Assembly (NCBI GenBank): GCA_947683425.1
Contig: CANTUQ010000081.1
Location: 9,110,501-9,174,500 of the forward strand
Origin: Excoecaria cochinchinensis
Taxonomy: Eukaryota; Streptophyta; Magnoliopsida; Malpighiales; Euphorbiaceae
Direction of reading: 5' to 3'
Length of the DNA stretch: 64,000 nucleotides
Positions 22,432 through 34,300 of the stretch are shown here, piece after piece. Numbering within the stretch: the stretch's first letter is position 1; every line of letters starts with the position of its first letter. Below the pieces are notes generated by a model that was not told where the DNA came from, did not search any database, and worked only from the letters and a program-made list of their open reading frames with translations. The translations under genes were made by a program, and so were the position numbers.

Positions 22432-23327
22432 CTGAGATACCGTGCCACTTACTTCTGATAAATTCTCCGGCAGGCCCTCTCTATCTGACAGCTCAGGAGT
22501 AAGAACTCGGATCAGTCGCTTGGTCGGTGATCTAGTCCACCTGGGCAGATCTATGATGGCTGCAGGGACAAAAGTTAGAATGATGCATGAAATGCAGGTA
22601 TAATGCATGATCGTGATATGCAACATTTACAGAGCACAAGCAAGCAAGTAAGTCCTTCCACCCTTATTTCTCCCACACACGTGGTCGTGCAGTCTCTTTC
22701 CTAGGTGGGATTAGCCCAAGGGTCAACGAGGGACCCAATGGACGCGTATGGTGCGCGGCGAAAAACCGGCAGCATAACACTCCTATGCTAATGTACAAGC
22801 GGATGGATAATGATCGTCACGTATTCGGACGGTCCATAAATTTCGACATGGCCCTACCGGGGCATGATAGCCTTTGGCTAGGTTACCGAGCGAGATATTT
22901 GGATTCATCCAATATGTGAGGATCCATACGGCAAGCATGAGATTATGGTTCATTTCACCTGTGGAAAGTGACTACAGTCATTACATTAGCTTTGGACAAG
23001 GGAGATGTTTCTTTGAGGCTACCCAAGCATGATCCCTGCCGACGGGTCTAGCTCATCACGAGCATAGCGACCGATCGGGTCATCATTTTGATATACCATT
23101 GAGGTACATGGCTTGGGCTGGTGATTATCCTTAACACTTCCTCAAATTGAGTGAAAATGAGGAGGTGCTTCAGGAACGCACCGGGGCTAGAAGAGGGACC
23201 AAACTAGCTTATTCTAAGGCTCTAATGATATGCAAATGCAAATTTGAGAGAAAGCGAATTTATGAATTAAATTTCAATCATAAATGTTAAAAGAGGTATT
23301 TTCAAATCAAAATCTCGAACCATAAAC
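22432..23327 (-). other. Tat-1 leader between primer site and gag
   Basis: About 0.9 kb with no gene apart from the 65-codon open extension of gag. On the minus strand GTCCCTGCAG then CCATCATAGATC at about 22560 looks like a splice acceptor; Tat-2 has TTTTTTAG then CCATCATAGATT at the same place, so an intron in the gag leader is possible. The rest is homologous to the Tat-2 leader at 37805-38105 and 43424-43920. Confidence 0.55.
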
Positions 23328-23328
23328 G

Positions 23329-23347
23329 TCCCCAGTGGAGTCGCCAC
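23329..23347 (-). other. Tat-1 primer binding site
   Basis: On the minus strand TGGCGACTCCACTGGGGAC follows the 5' LTR after one base. It begins with the TGG expected opposite a tRNA CCA end. I cannot name the tRNA with confidence. Tat-2 has the near-identical TGCCGACTCTGCTGGGGAC. Confidence 0.65.
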
Positions 23348-25387
23348 TGTGACGCGCGCCGGATCCCGATGCGCCGCCCTTTCGGACTGCCCGCACGTGG
23401 GCGATCGGGGCATTTGCGGGTCCGTGGGCATCTTGCAATAAATCGCAAGTGCGTCTATGTTGGGCAACAAGGAGGTATGATGGAGTCGCCACCCAATAGA
23501 ACATTGGGAAAGTTACTCTCGCCTCGGAGAGCCTAAGACTTGCGCATTTTATCCATGTTGGGCCATGAGGCCTAGGATTAGCGCTAAAGTCTCGTGACCC
23601 AAGAAGTATTTTGGAGGATAACCTCTAACCTCTTGAGCCCAAAGACCAGAGCTGGGTCCGGGATTTCTCATCTATTTCTACCTCAATTAGTTTATGATCA
23701 AATTTTAATGTCATTGGTTTGCTCTCTCTCCACACTATGCAGTTGATTAAAAGGCGCATTTATTCACATTCGGAAAGCAGTAAATGAGCAGAATAAACAT
23801 CAAAAGCGATAAATTACAATAATACAAGGAGCGGAATACAACTCCCTTTATAAATGTGCGATTCATACACAAATCGGGGCATTGTTTATTTTGAGGACTT
23901 TGGTCCTCTCATGCATCATCATTAAAAATGGGATATTTAATATGTGATGATTTTTATTGGATGAAAATAGGGCGTTGGACCCTTTTTGCATTTTATACAA
24001 AACTCAATTTTATTTAAGTACAAATCGTTGATCTATTCTTACATTTGACGGGATAAAAAGAGCTTATTCATATACATAAAATAATCAATGAATGAAAAAG
24101 CGAGAGAAATAAATCAAGAGGTTTAAGAAAACTAAACCGGACGAAATCCACCACGCATGGTAGGCAGCCACTCAAGCTCGAAATTATCCAAGAGGACCAA
24201 TATACACTCACAGAAAGTTAAGAGATGTTAACATTCATAAAATTAACACATAAGAAATCTAAGAGACTGAATAGAGATGAAAAATGATCCAAGAAAATGG
24301 AGGCAGGACCCACCGACGGCCTTTCCTGGTTGACCGACGGGCGTCGGTTTGGTAATTCGATATGCCCGTTTGTCACTCAAGAAGGGGCGTCTGTAGGTAG
24401 GTGACCGACGGGCATCGGTCATGAAGATGACCCGTCGGTCACCTCTGTCTCCGCAAAACAGAAAGGAGAAAAGGGCCTTTTGAGATCAAAAAAACAAGTT
24501 TTATCCAAAAAGGAGATGAGGGAGTCAAAATGAAGAAAAGTAATGACAGGTATTCAAAAATTTCACAGAATGAATAAATAAATGATAAATAATTAAATAT
24601 GAGATGAAAATGGAGAGAGAATCCGAAATATTTACCCTCAGATAGTTGCCTTGGGTAGAATTTTGATGTCGGTTAGATCCCCGCGCGTTCCACGAGAAGT
24701 AAGAGAATGAAAGATTAGAGAGAGAAAATGAGCTATTTCACCTCCGATCCTTCAGAAAGTCGATTTAGGAGTCCAAATCTAAAGAAAACTAATTAGTTTT
24801 TAGTTCCTTTGATCGATTTGATCCTTGATTAAGTAAAGTTCTTTGGAAAATGTGTGTTTTTGGAAGAGAGAGAAAACGTGCTCGAATTTTGGCAGAGTTT
24901 CCCCTTCTGAAAAATTTTCCAACCCTTTTGAAGTGAAAATCCGGACCTTATATAGCCAGACACGACCGACGGGCGTCGGTGCGTAGGGGCGAGCGTCGGA
25001 AGAATCCTACTGACACAAGGACACTTCCGACGGCCCTGCCACATCCACCGACGGGCGTCGGAACGGTTGTGTGCTCCGGGAAACCAGGCGGCTCTTGACA
25101 GGGGCGGTGACTTTCCGACGGGCGTCGGTAAAAACCCTGAGCCGTCGGTGACTCGAAGCGATGGGCTACCTCCACAGACGGGCTGGCCGTCTGTGGAGGA
25201 CAAAAAACCTTTTTGACTCAGAAAACTCCCGTTTTCTCCCCCTCTGCCCCTGAAGTGTAGAAAAACCTCATTTCTCATGGAACGCGGGACTAAAACCTCC
25301 AACTTCAGCCTCCCGTACAGGCCTTGAACATTGATTTCATCATAGGGTAACCTCCGATCCGGACCGCTCCAGGACACGGTGCTTACA
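23348..25387 (-). repeat. Tat-1 5' LTR, complete, 2040 bp
   Basis: On the plus strand it runs from TGTGACGCGCGCC to GGTGCTTACA, with TG and CA ends. The minus-strand TATA box TATATAAG is at 24954-24947. Immediately upstream (about 24963-25200) are repeated CCGACGGGCGTCGG elements and AGACGGGCTGGCCGTCT. A second cluster (24312-24443) lies downstream of the TATA box. It differs from the 3' LTR by about 13 substitutions by eye, all transitions. Confidence 0.95.
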
Positions 25388-26783
25388 GTTAGTAATTAAA
25401 TCAAATAAAATAAAATGCATAAAAATAAATAAATCAAATTAAATGAAATTAAATACATGAAATAAAATAATGAACCAAATTAAATTAAATGAATCTAACT
25501 AACAAATATATTAATTAAGCCAATGAAGTAAATAAATCAAATAAATAAAAAGGATAAAAACATATAAAGGTGAGAATGAATGAATAAATGTGTGTGTGTG
25601 GACAAAATAAGTTGGAATTAATGAGAAAAATAAGGCAAAGATGGCCACTGTTCTCGTGGCCATTATGCAAAGAAAAGAAAAGAAAAGAAGCAATTTGATG
25701 AAGTTGACAAAATAGGATAATTAAATTAAAGATGCAAAATTAACATGATTAAATTAATTATTTACATGTTATCACAATTAACATAAATATTTAAATGACA
25801 AAGAAAATCAATCAAAGCAAAATATATTAATTAATTACATGTCAAAAATAATAAGAAATCAAGAAAGCAATATTTACATGAACAAAAATAATTAAATAAG
25901 AAATAAGAGAATAAGATGAAAATAATTAGTTTGGAACCCAAATACATGACTCTTAGATTTAGATTCGATGGAAGGAATATGATGATTGATCTCCTTGAAA
26001 AATTCCACAAAAAAATAATTTAGAAGTGAAATTAATTCCTTTTGTTTATGGAGAAAACAAAGAAATTAATTTGGATGTTTAAGAATTGAAAATTGATTTT
26101 TCAATCTCAATTAATCCTTATCAATTGAAAAAAAGCCATCTGAAATTAAAGAAGAAAAATTCAAGAAGAAGAAGAGAAATTCTATAAAAAAATGTAAAGA
26201 AGAATAATGGAGGCTTCGCCTAGGTTTTTTTTATCTCAAACTATTTATATCACTCAATAAAAAGCCCTAATTCTATTAGGAAAAGAAAATTAATTTTAAA
26301 TCTAATTTTCCTATTTTTTATGATAAAATCAGCTTTTATTTTTAATTATCTCAAAAAATAATTTAAAGTCCAAATTGGACTCAAAATCCCGGATATTGGG
26401 GGAAAATATTCATTTTCGGGTGAAAATCGGCAAAATTGGGCGCGTTGCGGCGAAACTGGGCGAGCTATGGCCCCGCGCTGTGTGCTACTCTCCACGGGAG
26501 CGCGCGCGGCGCTCCGCCAGAGCGGGCACGTGGCGCTCGCCGCGGCGGCCACTACGCTCTTATATTTTTTTAATTAAAACTTTTTGACATAACATTAATA
26601 CTTCTAAGCTCCTTTTTCATTTTTAATTTTTAAACTATATATTTTTAATTTTTTTTATTTTTTATTCCTAAAAAGCAAATTTTCATAAAAAAATCGTTGC
26701 TTCCAACATTTTTGCTTGTGAACAGGCATCTAATCATCACTGGATAACCCTGGTCTGGGCTGCCTCAAGACCCGGTGTCTACA
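25388..26783 (-). repeat. Fragment of another Tat-like LTR
   Basis: Ends CAAGACCCGGTGTCTACA, closely like the ends of the Tat-1 and Tat-2 LTRs in the same orientation, but the body is unrelated to either. Most is AT-rich; 26430-26550 is a GC-rich island. Tat-1 abuts at 25387, so Tat-1 probably inserted into this LTR and its other part lies left of the window. I see no gene. Confidence 0.6.
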
Positions 26784-28180
26784 GCATCACATTCACATTC
26801 TCATAGCACATAACATTCACTTTGCTCATTATCATTTAATTATTCTTTAATTACCTTGCCTGCAATTAAAAGACGTGGATAACGGGTATCGTATTTGTAC
26901 TCGTGAGTATCACATTTCGCATTTGTATCCGAAGATACACACTTTCACATTGGTATCAATAGGTACCAAAATAAGCAATAAGATATAAATAATTATGTGA
27001 ACCCAAGAAGAATTCTATAAGCATTGGGAAATCCAAAAAGGAATCTAACGCTTCGGTTGCAGCACTTTAACCCTATAGGCATGCCTATCTATCCACTACT
27101 CGATTTGCAACCTAAATTATTGATCCAATTATTTGTAGATTAGAACATTCATATATTCCCATGAAGTAAAATCTTAATATACACATATATTTAGCTTATC
27201 AAATACATTCCCACCTCACTGAATAAATTTACATGAATCATCAAATTTATAATCTCATATGCATGATTATTCATAAGCCAATAACATTAATTGGAATTAA
27301 GAATTTAGCCTACAAGTCGAGTAGTGGATAGATAGGCATGCTTATAGGGTCAAAGTGCTACAGTCGAAGCGTTTGATTCCATATGGAATCCCCAATGCGT
27401 ATAGAATCCTTCTTGGGTTCACATAATTATTTATATCTTATTCATTATTTCGGTACCTATGGGTGCTAATGCAAAAGTGTGTATCTTCGAATACAAATGA
27501 GAAATGTGGTACTTACGAGTACAAATGCGATACCCGTTATCCGCATCTATGAATTGCAGGCAAGGAAATTAATGAAAGAGTAATTAATAATGAGTAATGT
27601 GAATGAGATGCGATAAAAGTATGTGAATGTGATGTGTTATAAATTGTCATGCAATACTGTGATAATTGAATATTACTTTTTAATGATCCTATATGAACAT
27701 CGAAATTTGCATAATGCTATGTTTATGAAGCATGTATATGATGAGGCATGAATATAAAGCATGTATCTTTTATTGCCTAAAGATTATTATATGTATATGT
27801 ATATTGTATATTATTTTCCCACTAAGCGTTATCGCTTAGCACAAGTATTAATCCATGTAGGTTTTAAAGTGAAGTGTATTTGAAGGACGGTCCCGCATCT
27901 CTGTTGGTCAACACTAGGGTCCGATGCTTAGTGTAGGTTTTGATATTTTGCATTTGTGTATAATGTAATTAATAGTTTTGGTATGTAAAGAGATAATGTA
28001 ACAACTGAATATGATATGTAATTTAAGATGACGATATGCATTTTGTAATGAATTCCGCTGCATGTGAATGAAATTTGTTAGTTCAGGTGTTAGTATGAGA
28101 TTCAATTGTATCCATATGTGTTTGTGATGCGTGTCGTGATGACCGTCTTCGACTGCCGTAGCTAAGCTATGCGTATAACA
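26784..28180. repeat. Inverted pair of chromovirus-like LTR fragments
   Basis: A minus-oriented fragment (26784 to about 27135) and a plus-oriented fragment (about 27288-28180) are diverged reverse complements over about 350 bp; the spacer is about 150 bp. Both hold the family marker GTGGATAGATAGGCATGC (rc in the left arm). The plus arm continues through the AAGCGTTATCGCTT hairpin (about 27823) and GTGATGACCGTC to an end like TATAACA at 28180. It resembles solo LTR A (51436-52362). No gene is seen. Confidence 0.7.
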
Positions 28181-28562
28181 CCCCGTTACCCCCGTTGGAA
28201 GGATACCGGAGTGCTACCCGACAACACAGACACACATGCAAACATCTCATTGGAAGCGAACGATAACATAATTGTAGACACCCTCCTCTATGTCGGACCT
28301 CTGGTACCCCCCGGAACTGCTGAACTATCTTTGGATGAGTCTGAAAAGCAGGCGTCAGAAACTCAACCCATCCTGCCCCCGCCATCAGAGCATCCACCTC
28401 GTCTGCCATCCCTAGAGCCTAGAGGAATGGCCTAGAGATAAAGCGGCTAGCTCGGAACTGCACCTCAGCCAATGCTGTATACCTCTGTCTGGCCTCAGCA
28501 CTCATCCAATCTGGGGCCTGAGGCTCAGGCTGATCATGCGGAGCATATCGTCGCGGCAGCAT
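28181..28562 (-). pseudogene. Tat-2 ORF1 remnant, N-terminal part
   Basis: Starts MLPRRYAPHDQPEPQAPDWM at 28562 and aligns with the N terminus of Tat-1 ORF1 (FRASRFISRPFL, then ALG and AGWVEFLTPAFQTHP). An in-frame TAG lies at 28421-28419. After about 28310 similarity fades and the frame is truncated at 28180. The acceptor TTTCCAG immediately precedes the start, as in Tat-1. Confidence 0.75.
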
Positions 28563-28563
28563 C

Positions 28564-29171
28564 CTGGAAATAAAGTAAACAGTTAGTTTTGACATCGTAA
28601 TCATAAACGGAAAAAATTTGGTAGCATTCCGACAGGGATGAGTCTAAACCGAAAGGATTAAAAAAATTTGGGCAGCACCCCAGCAAGGGTGTGCCCAACC
28701 TCCTGCACGAGAAAATAGAAAAAAAGAAAAAGGGACAGGCCTCAGGCCCCAAGCAACAGTGCATCATTTTCAGAGTTGCTTTATTTTCTAATTCTTAGTA
28801 CTGGTTCCAAAGCGCATGCATTCCTAAGGCCAGGTCCGTACATCTAACAAAAAATTCGAATAAATATGCGTCTGTCATTAATCATTCTCAAAACAACATA
28901 TATCCATGCATTTTATCTCAACTTAGGAACAATATATTATTTTAACATAACTTTAACTAAATAATTGTATTCTAAATTAAACAACTAAAATCAATTAGCA
29001 AGGCTCCTAAAAACATAACATTAACTAAATAATTGCATTCCAAATTAATCAACTAAAATCAATTAGCAAGGCTCCTAATTACACTATTTCAAAAATGAAA
29101 ATTACATTACTCATAATAAGATAAATAAATAAATAAGAAAATAATAAGAAAAATAGAAGAATTTTACTAAC
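28564..29171 (-). other. Tat-2 ORF1 leader intron remnant
   Basis: A GTTAGT donor at 29171 and a TTTCCAG acceptor ending at 28564 match the positions predicted in Tat-1. It contains the same CACCCCAGCA and GGCCTCAGGCCCC blocks (28675-28750). A direct repeat of about 60 bp (AACTAAATAATTG, CAATTAGCAAGGCTCCTAA) occurs near 28945-29010 and 29020-29080. No gene. Confidence 0.45.
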
Positions 29172-29326
29172 TGGAAATTGAGACTCAATGAAGAAAGGAC
29201 AAGACACTGGTGCAAAGAAAACTAACCGAAAAGGCAAAAAATTAAAACAATGCAGCTGAAAAGGAAGGGAAGAGCGTTGGTCTGAAGAAAAGAGAAAAGA
29301 AAGTGATAGTCCGTCGGTACTAGTGT

Positions 29327-29544
29327 CTTTATATAGATTTTAAGTACCGACGGGCTTTGCGTCTCTACAGCTACAGACGGGCATGCCGTCTGTCTTTCCA
29401 GATTCTGCTTTTTTACCCCTCATTAATTACCTAATTAATGCGCGTGATGTGTACGATGCAAAGATCTGCCAGGTGGACAATTACAGATGGGATAACCATC
29501 CGAGAGAGGGATGGGCTAGCCGTCGGTATATCAATCCTATATAG
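29327..29544. promoter_or_regulatory. Tat-2 divergent promoter remnant
   Basis: A minus-strand TATATAAAG (29335-29327) and a plus-strand TATATAG (29538-29544) flank GACGGGC elements (29344-29395), including CAGACGGGCATGCCGTCTG, and a conserved AATGCGCGTGATG block shared with Tat-1 (14151-14163). The layout equals 14065-14313. Confidence 0.55.
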
Positions 29545-29668
29545 TTCACCATTTTCTTGGATTCCGTGCCTTTTCCCTCATTTTTGCTTCATAATAGGCT
29601 CTTTTTTCCAGTTTTTCCTTTTTCCCTTCTTTACTTGCTTTAGTGACTTCGACTTTAGCCATTGAGAA

Positions 29669-31012
29669 ATGAATTCTCCTTTTCTTCCCAAAATGTACCG
29701 TATCTTAGATGATGTTCAAACTTGGGAAAATAGCACTCTTGCCCCCCTTTCTCGACTGAGATTTTTATGGAGAGTCAAAATAGACTACAACCTTCTTTTG
29801 GCTGCGACCCGCTTTTGGGACCCTCGCTTTCATGTTTTCAGGTTCACCTACCAGGAAATATGCCCCTTCCTAAGGAACTTGCTGCTATTGTCGGGAGCTA
29901 GTATTCGCCTAGTGCTTTGCCCTGCATTCCTCGCTGTGGTTTGGTTCAAACTCGGGATATTGCTCTGTCCTCAAGTGTAGCTCCTTTTGACGCCGTTCGA
30001 CTAGTTGCTCATGGCCCTATATTTGCCTTAGAACCTCTGATTGAAGCACTGGATGAATCTCCAACCTTCCTTCATACAGCGTAAGTGTGATCTTTCTTTT
30101 CTGCCTGATGAAGTATCTGATTGTGACTTCAGAGGAGCTGCTCGGAGACCCTCGTCTGTTTGGAATTTTGGACGATTTTCACCACGGGCCCTTTTCCACT
30201 TATTCTGGCTGAGACTATCTTGGGTTTGGACTCTGTCTATGCCAGGCCTACCACTTCATTCTCTGGGATCCCCTTATTACTCCAAGTACGTCATTGTTTT
30301 AAAAGGTAGTGCATCCCTTGTGGATTTTCACACTAGCTTTTCTTGGAGGGAAGTGCGTCCTTTCGGATTTTCACACAACTCTATGCCTAATTTTTGCCTG
30401 AAGTAAATCCAACTTACTCCAGCGGCTTTTCTTTGCCTTTTATCTTATTTTCTTTGGCTTTTATTTTTTCCTTGCTTCTTCTTTCAGATTTGGTTGTAAG
30501 AGAAATTAAAGCTGCTGTCAGAGCCTCCTCCTAGGGTCATTAGTCAGTACTCTACGAAGCATTTTCTTCCTCGCCGGCGTCTGTAACTACTTGGGACCCC
30601 TGACGAAGGCATTACCGGATTCAGTGAGATATCAGATGAGGATATTAGCTTCATGCATGCTTGGCTTCCCTTATCCAGTGCAGTTATTGATGGGTTTTCA
30701 GGATACGTTCCCCTATGCGGGCTTCGTGAGGCAACCTTCTACATCACAGCCCGCTGCTCTCGCCAACTTGGAATGACTCAGGATGTGGTGAGACTCCCTC
30801 TATCCTTTTGAGGTGGAGTCTTTTCTGCGGCTTTTTCCTCTCGCTATCATGAGCTCTGGAGCCAACTTCCATTGAAGACTATCATACCTCCCTTCGGGAA
30901 CCACTCTGTTACCTCTACCAGTGCGTACAAGAGGTGGATACTTAGCCCGTCATCTGATAACCGAACACGGCGACTGAGGCATTTGGCTAGCGAGAGTAGT
31001 AGTAGGGCATAG
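29669..31012 (+). pseudogene. Tat-2 antisense gene, decayed
   Basis: Homologue of the Tat-1 antisense gene in the same place. Exon 1 begins MNSPFLPKMYRILDDVQTWE and keeps LLLAATRFWDPRFHVFRFTY. A GTAAGT at about 30080, with a 52-nt interval to CAG, repeats the tiny intron 1 of Tat-1. Exon 2 (about 30132-30290) has a frame slip, the second donor reads AAGTACGT, and exon 3 starts after TTTCAG at about 30487 with a TAA within its first codons and further stops. It ends TAG at 31012. Non-functional. Confidence 0.6.
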
Positions 31013-31398
31013 TTTAGCTTTGCATGCATTTTGAGCAATATGTTTCTTTTTAAAGCAGAATTGGACAATGATGTAAATGAATAAGTCAAGTCTTATTTTA
31101 TTTCACAGCATTGTGTATATTTCAGTACGATTTCAGCATACATGATCATTTTTGACACTAATTCAATTTTGCAAGACTACATTCATTCATGGAACCAAAT
31201 CTTGATAGCATCAACTCCCGTTACCAATCAGCCCTCTCGAATTTTCACGATTGGATATTTTCTCTCATGCCTCTAATTTTTGCCTAGGATGCCTTTTTTC
31301 GGTTTTCACCCTGACGAGGAGCCCAATTTTAGCAAGGCCACCTTTTTTCGGTTCTCGACCCGCGGGGCTTTTATTCTCTTCTTTTGATTTTATTGTCT
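31013..31398. other. Tat-2 convergent 3' region
   Basis: Homologous to 15690-16074, with the same CCTTTTTTCGGTTTTC pattern (about 31283-31365). No gene is seen. Confidence 0.45.
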
Positions 31399-34300
31399 TT
31401 AGCCATGGAACCTTTTGAGTCTATCAATATTAATCGGTTCTTTGAATTCATTGCCATCGTTATCCGATAGAATCGCAGCCCCTTTTGACAGGAGCTTCTT
31501 GAGGATGAACGGTCCTTCCCACATTGGTCTGAACTTTCCTCTAATATCCGGTGCACCTGGTCTCATCTGTTTAAACACCAGATCCCCCTGCTTCAATGGA
31601 TGTTTCTTGACTTTCTTTCTAAAAGACCTAGCGAGCCTCTTTTGGTAGATCTGGTTGTGATAGTAGGCTTTTAACCTATTCTCATCCAACATGTTCAAGC
31701 ATTGCAGCCGCTGCCGCACCCATTCGGCCTCTGAAATCTCTGCTTCCATTATCACCCTCAGTGACTTAAATTCGACCTCGACCGGCAATACTGCCTCCAT
31801 CCCATATACCAAAGAATATGGAGTGGCTCCTGTTGAAGTTCTGATGGTTGTTCTGTAACCCCATAATGCAAAAGGCAACTTTTCCGCCCAATCTTTATAA
31901 TTCTGGACCATCTTAGCCAGGATTCTCTTGACATTCTTGTTGGCGGCTTCAACTTCCTCATTGGCTTGAGGACGATACGGAGAAGACTTGTGGTGCTCGA
32001 TATCATACTTCTGGAGTAACTTTTTCATTTCAGCCATGAACTGGACCCCGTTGTCAGATACCACATGGTGTGGAAGGCCATACCTACATATCAAGTTCTT
32101 CTCGATGAATTTTGCCATATCCCGAGCATCAACTTTCCTGAAGGACTCAACTTCTACCCATTTGGTAAAGTAGTCGATGGCGACAATGATGTATCTATGC
32201 CCATTGGAGGCCGTGGGGCGTATTTCCCCAATAATATCAATCCCCCAAGGTGCGAATGGCCAAGGTGATGTTAGATTATGTAATTCCGAAACGGGCAGAT
32301 GCCTTAAATCTGCATACTGCTGGCATAACTGACACTGCTTTACATGCTTCGAGCAATCATTATCCATGGTGAGCCAAAAGAACCCTTGTCTCATAATCTT
32401 TTTTACCAATGTCAGCCCGTTCATATGGGCCCCGCATACTCCGGCGTGTATTTCTTCCATCACCCTCTTAGCCTCTTTCTCATAATCTGCTGTTTATACA
32501 ACACTCCATTTATGCAGATGAACTGAGTAAATAGCTTACGAATCATTCTCTGATCTTTCTCGGTAGCTTCCTCTGGAAATGTCGCATTCTTTAGATAGTT
32601 CTTAATATCATAATACCACGGCTTCCCATCTGCTACTTCTATCTCCATGACTGATTTAGATTCGAAGCTAGGTCTCTCAGAGCTCAGAATCAAAACTGGC
32701 CTCATAACTACCCCTTCGGGATTGTCCCACATTGAGACTAAAGTGGCAAGCGCATCGGCTAACTGGTTTTCGTCCCTTGGAACAAAACGGAATGTACACA
32801 CTTCAAATTGACTACTCAGGTCTCTCAAGTGCTTGATGTACGGTATTAGCCTCTCTTCTTTAATGGCCCATTCACCTCGGATTTGATTGATCACCAGGGA
32901 GGAATCACCAAACACTTCCACGTTCTTTGTTCCTAAGGCTATCAACGCCTCCAACCCAAAGGCACACGCTTCATATTCAGCTTCATTATTGGTAGCCCTG
33001 AACCTCAATTTCTTGGCCAAAGGGAGCTTCTCATCATCTGGGGTTGTTAAAATGATCCCTACTCCTGCCCCCTTGTTGTTCACGGCTCCGTGAAAGTACA
33101 ATTGCCAACCTTGAACTCCGATAGCTATCACATCCTCATCTGGAAAGTTAAACTCGTACAAGTCTCCTTGAATTGGATGTTATGCCAGGAATTCAGCCAC
33201 TGCACGCCCTTTGATAGTTTTACGGGTAATATACTCTACATCGAATTCTTGTAGGAACAACAACCACCTACCCATTTTCCCGAGTAAAGAGGGGGCTTCC
33301 TGTAAGTACCTTAAAGGATTCTGCTTAGCTACTGCTTGTACCTTGTAGGCATGAAAGTAATGCCGCAACTTCTTAGAAGCCCAGATTATGGTAAGGCAGA
33401 TCTTTTCTACTTCTGTATACTTAACCTCATAGGCCAGGAACTTCTTGCTAAGGTAGTAAACAGCAAATTCCACTCCAAATTCATCCTCCTGGGCCATCAT
33501 GGCGCCTACAGAACTGTCTTCTATAGCCAAATACAAAATCAATGGCCTGACTGGCTGCGGTGGCCTCAACACGGGTGGATTCAGCAGATACTCCCTGACA
33601 GTATCAAAAGCCTTCTGACAACTTTTGTTCCATACTACTGGTTGGTCTTTTCTGATTAGTTTGAAAATCGGTTCACAGATTGAAGTAAGCTTGGCAATAA
33701 ACCTACTGATGTATTGCAACCTACCCAGAAAGCTTCTCACATCCTTTTCCTTCTGCGGTATTGGCATTTCTCTGATGGCCTTAACCTTATCCGGGTCAAT
33801 CTCAATACCCCTCTGGCTAACTACGTGTCCTAGGAGCTTCCCTAAGGTAACACCAAAGATACATTTCTTAGGATTTAACTGCAGATTATACTTGTTTATC
33901 CTTAGGAAGAACTTTTCCAGGGCTTCAAAATGACCTTCTCTAATGGCTGACTTGATCATCATGTCGTCCACATATACCTCCACTTCTTTACGGATCAAGC
34001 CATTCAAGATTTTTGTTGCCATCCTCTGATAAGTGGCTCCTGCATTTTTCAGGCCAAAAGGCATTACTCGATAAGCATAGGTCCCCCATTCCGTGATGAA
34101 CGCCGTCTTAATTGGGTCAATTATTTTATTGAGAATTTGATTGTAGCCCGCATAACCATCTCCAAAGCTATACATCTCGCAAGCAGCGGCGCTGTCTATC
34201 AGCACATCTATATGGGGCAATGGAAAGTCATCTTTTGGATAGGCCTTATTCAAGTCCCGATAATCTACGCATACCCTTACCTTGCCATTCTTTTTTACCA

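Larger units (their letters stand above)
8349..25387 (-). mobile_element. Tat-1: Ty3/gypsy Tat-lineage LTR retrotransposon
   Basis: Read on the minus strand: 5' LTR (25387-23348), primer site, leader, gag-pol (22431-16075), an antisense gene (14372-15689 on +), sense ORF1 (13145-11112), tandem repeats, polypurine tract and 3' LTR (10072 down to 8349, continuing left of the copia insertion). The Tat assignment rests on a second RNase H after the first one, the absence of a chromodomain, extra ORFs between integrase and 3' LTR, and tandem repeats next to the 3' LTR. The LTRs differ by about 13 transitions in 1724 bp by eye. Each coding unit carries at least one nonsense codon, so this copy is recent but probably not autonomous. 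Confidence 0.93.

Noticed and set aside
28169..28435. Plus-strand 88-residue frame as a host exon
   Set aside because: It overlaps the decayed minus-strand ORF1 start of Tat-2 and crosses the junction at 28180; no domain or splice context.
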